Shown: one piece after another, positions 61,574 through 64,000 of the stretch | How the letters are laid out: the number at the start of each line of letters is the position of its first letter | Numbering within the stretch: the stretch's first letter is position 1 | NCBI GenBank assembly: GCA_005281725.1 | Contig: SSBO01000001.1 | Location: 7,778,801-7,842,800, forward strand | Source: Wuchereria bancrofti | Taxonomy: Eukaryota > Nematoda > Chromadorea > Rhabditida > Onchocercidae | Reading direction: 5' to 3' | DNA length: 64,000 nt | Position numbers and translations under genes: made by a program | Notes under the pieces: generated by a model | Seen by the model: only the letters and a program-made list of their open reading frames with translations | Told to the model about the DNA's origin: nothing | The model's database searches: none

Positions 61574-63764
61574 ATGAGTGATCAAGCAACTATTATTTCT
61601 GATATCTCTTGTAAGCAACAACAACAGCAGCTACTGCAGCAACAACAGCAACTACCACAGCAGCAGCAGCAGCAGCAGCAGCAGCTGTTACAACAACCGC
61701 AGCAACATCAGCAACAACAACAACAAGAGCAACAATCGCATGATCATCACGTGGAGAGTTATCATGCGTCACCTGCAGAAGGCGTACAGAAAGATGAGAA
61801 GGGTAAAATTTTTGTTGTCAGATTTATGACTCTATTATTAATTTACTTAGCAATAGGCTCTTTTTTTTCTTGCTTTATTTTTTTTTCCTTCTTTGTTAAT
61901 TTTTTCATTTTGGAGTTTATTTCACTTCAAAGTGGTTATGTTTGTTTGATAAGCGAACAAATAGCGATAATTATTGTCTAAAAGTTGCTTTATTCACATG
62001 TCTTTCGTTTGTTTAGGAAGTATTGAGAGCATTGATTAATTGTTTGGGATGTTTTTTTTTCTTCCCCGCTTGTTATTTGGTATGAAACTAACGGATTCCA
62101 TTGCTTGGTAAATCTAACAAAAATTCAACCACTAATTTTATTGATATACTTGTTAAGTGGAATGAATATATATGTTGAATATGTTCAATTAAAGTAATTT
62201 TAACATAAGCTAGTTTCCTTTCATCTCTCTATTTTTCTATGGATCTGAAATTCCAACAGTTGAAGACTATTAAAGTTTAACAGAGAAAAATCGGAAAGCT
62301 CAGGAAAAAAATTTAGGAAAATATTCGTGACGAACATTTTGTTGGATTTTATTGAAAATTTTTAAATTGCAATTTTATTTCTAAATGGAAAAAAAAGTTT
62401 CGCCAAAATTCCTTCTAATTTAAAAAAAAAAAAACTCATTACATCATATTCAGGGTTATCAATTTTCAGGTTATACTGTTATTCCAGCAAGTGTTAGCTT
62501 CCGTGGTGTAAGCATGAAGTTGGACCTGAAAATTGATCAGAAAACGCTGGCCGCTGCAACAAATTTCTCTAAGGTCGTAGAGGAAGCTGTTTCCACTCAT
62601 CTTTCATCGTCGGTTATACCGGTGGAAAACGATGAAGTGGGCAGTTCACTGATACCACACATTCCACCTACATCTACAACAGCTATTGCTCAACCATATC
62701 ATTCAGTATCCTCATTTACAGTTATGGAATCTCCTAATAGTACCAAAGATTCACCTATTTGCGATAGCTCGGTCGAGAGCAGTACTGCATTTTTGGTGAG
62801 CATTTTGGCCCGCCTTATGCGAATTCGATATTTCATTTATTAAATGATTAGCGCAGATTACTAATGGTTTAGTGCATTTACTCTTTTGCTTGTTATAGTG
62901 TCCACCTTTCAGTTGCTCTTCTGTTAAACTAACACCTCAGTTTTTGTTTCTTTCTTTTTTCCTTTCTTGAAGAAATGGCTTGTTATCCCCCTCCCCCAAA
63001 CATCTTGAAACCTTACGGTGAAAAGTGTTAAGTATTTTCTTATATGTCACTCTTGAAGGTTCGAAAATTTTTCCCTTGAACTTTCTTATAAGAGCTTCTT
63101 TCTAAACTCTTGCTTCAGCTTTTATTTTTACTCTGTCCTAACCGGTCTTTTAAGTTTATCCGTGCAATTGGCGTATAAAGCTTAACAAGACATTATGTTT
63201 TGTTAGTTTCTTATGTGCTTACACGGATTCAGTGGTATTCATTTTATGCATTTAGATTCGCTTATATCCTGTAAGACTAGGTCGTAGTGAAATTGACGAT
63301 GGTATTGCTGTACAGTGAAATATATTTCTTAGAATCTATTCCCCAGAAAGCAGTAATTCACTCTTCTCCATACTGGACAAATAAAGTCAGATGAAGTAAA
63401 TCGACTTCATCGGTAAGAGATAGTTCGAGAGTGCCTATGCAGCTATGAAATGAGTTTAATCAAATAAAAGCAACCAATTCAAATACTCAACCATATTTCG
63501 GTAAGAATCATCGTGATACTCGTGCCGCCCGATGTTTGTCTAAAATTCTGATTTAATCATTTTTTGGTGAATTTCAGGGTAGAAATGAATTATGTGAGCA
63601 AGTAAATGAAGTATGCAGTTCGACCGTGGATGCAAGTCCATTCTGCGATACCGCTTGCTCACCTATACAACTCGAATTGCAAACAAAATTACCACATGCC
63701 ATCATGAACAGTTACATAAAATCTCCAGACGATACACCTCCTGCTTCGTCGGAAGAGCAAAACA
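61574..63764 (+). CDS. 5' part of an unrecognised polyglutamine protein (partial)
   Basis: Three exons, 61574-61802, 62470-62795 and 63578-63764; 742 nt, 247 codons plus one base, with matching phases. The last donor (AAC A|GTTAGT) leads out of the window, so the C-terminus is missing. Residues 15-53 are almost pure Gln, encoded by mixed CAA and CAG codons, followed by HDHH. The remainder is Ser/Thr/Pro-rich with a few ordered-looking stretches (SVSFRGVSMKLDLKID, NFSKVVEEAVSTHL) and a Cys-containing segment in exon 3 (ELCEQVNEVCSS, FCDTACSP). No signal peptide or membrane segment is visible in the coding exons. The composition suits the N-terminal disordered part of a nuclear regulator, but no family is recognised. 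The ATG follows a TTTTTTAACTAG acceptor 23 bases upstream. Reading on past the first or second donor gives only low-complexity or short tails. Confidence 0.75.
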
Positions 63765-64000
63765 GTTAGTAAACACGTTGTTTATCCAGGCTAGTATGTA
63801 GCTGTAGCTTGAGATTGATTTTTACATTATAAAGTATTTTTTTTTACATTATTTGGTAATACACTCGGTAGTACTGCTGAGTGTATTACCAAAAGATTCC
63901 CTAGGGCTTCAATTTTATCATATGCATTACAAATTTTGTTGAGTCTCCCTGCATTTTCAAAATTATCAATATGTATTTGTTCATTAACTTTACGCTATAA
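63765..64000 (+). other. start of an intron running off the window
   Basis: Begins GTTAGT at the donor of the polyglutamine gene's third exon. It contains a small inverted pair TTTGGTAATACACT ... AGTGTATTACCAAA at 63852-63893, able to form a perfect hairpin of about 14 bp. Confidence 0.55.

Overview
This is a eukaryotic, strongly A/T-rich window with intron-rich genes whose closest readable relatives are animal proteins. One gene is an ortholog of RDE-4, a nematode-specific dsRNA-binding protein. Several genes have a pyrimidine-AG acceptor directly upstream of the start codon, as expected for spliced-leader trans-splicing. Together with the long introns and abundant A/T-rich simple repeats this points to a parasitic nematode, most likely a spirurid/filarial worm. 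The species cannot be decided from the sequence. A single N at 48940 marks an assembly join.

Layout. 224-2531 (-): RNF113/Cwc24 spliceosomal CCCH-RING protein, 6 exons. 3739-5339 (+): HDHD3-like haloacid dehalogenase, 4 exons, divergent from RNF113. 5340-10390: gene-poor. 10391-16013 (+): STT3, catalytic subunit of oligosaccharyltransferase, 15 exons. 16014-19323: no gene seen. 19324-20638 (+): COQ10, mitochondrial coenzyme Q-binding START protein, 4 exons. 20639-22552: spacer with a GT-rich minisatellite. 22553-25818 (-): RDE-4-like dsRNA-binding protein, 8 exons, convergent with COQ10. 27638-28997 (+): small single-pass protein resembling COX7A. 30510-31050 (+): small single-pass protein resembling UQCC5/SMIM4. 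34882-45962 (-), perhaps extending to 54580: p140Cap/SKT (SRCIN1/KIAA1217) family scaffold, at least 12 exons. 45963-61573: repeat-dominated DNA with micro- and minisatellites, an exact 1340-bp duplication either side of the N, and a foldback element. 61574-63764 (+): 5' part of an unrecognised polyglutamine protein running off the window.

All exon models were built by eye from translation, splice consensus and phase; in every complete model the exon lengths sum to a multiple of three. COQ10, the COX7A-like gene and the UQCC5-like gene all act at the inner mitochondrial membrane and lie on the same strand within 12 kb, while RDE-4 is in the small-RNA pathway. Otherwise the genes look like unrelated housekeeping neighbours. 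I found no CRISPR array, rRNA, tRNA, intact transposon or self-contained new multi-gene system. The observations most worth following are the complete RDE-4 ortholog, the 150-bp foldback at 56561-56712, the duplicated exon/donor piece inside coq10, the altered HAD motif, and the assembly duplication.
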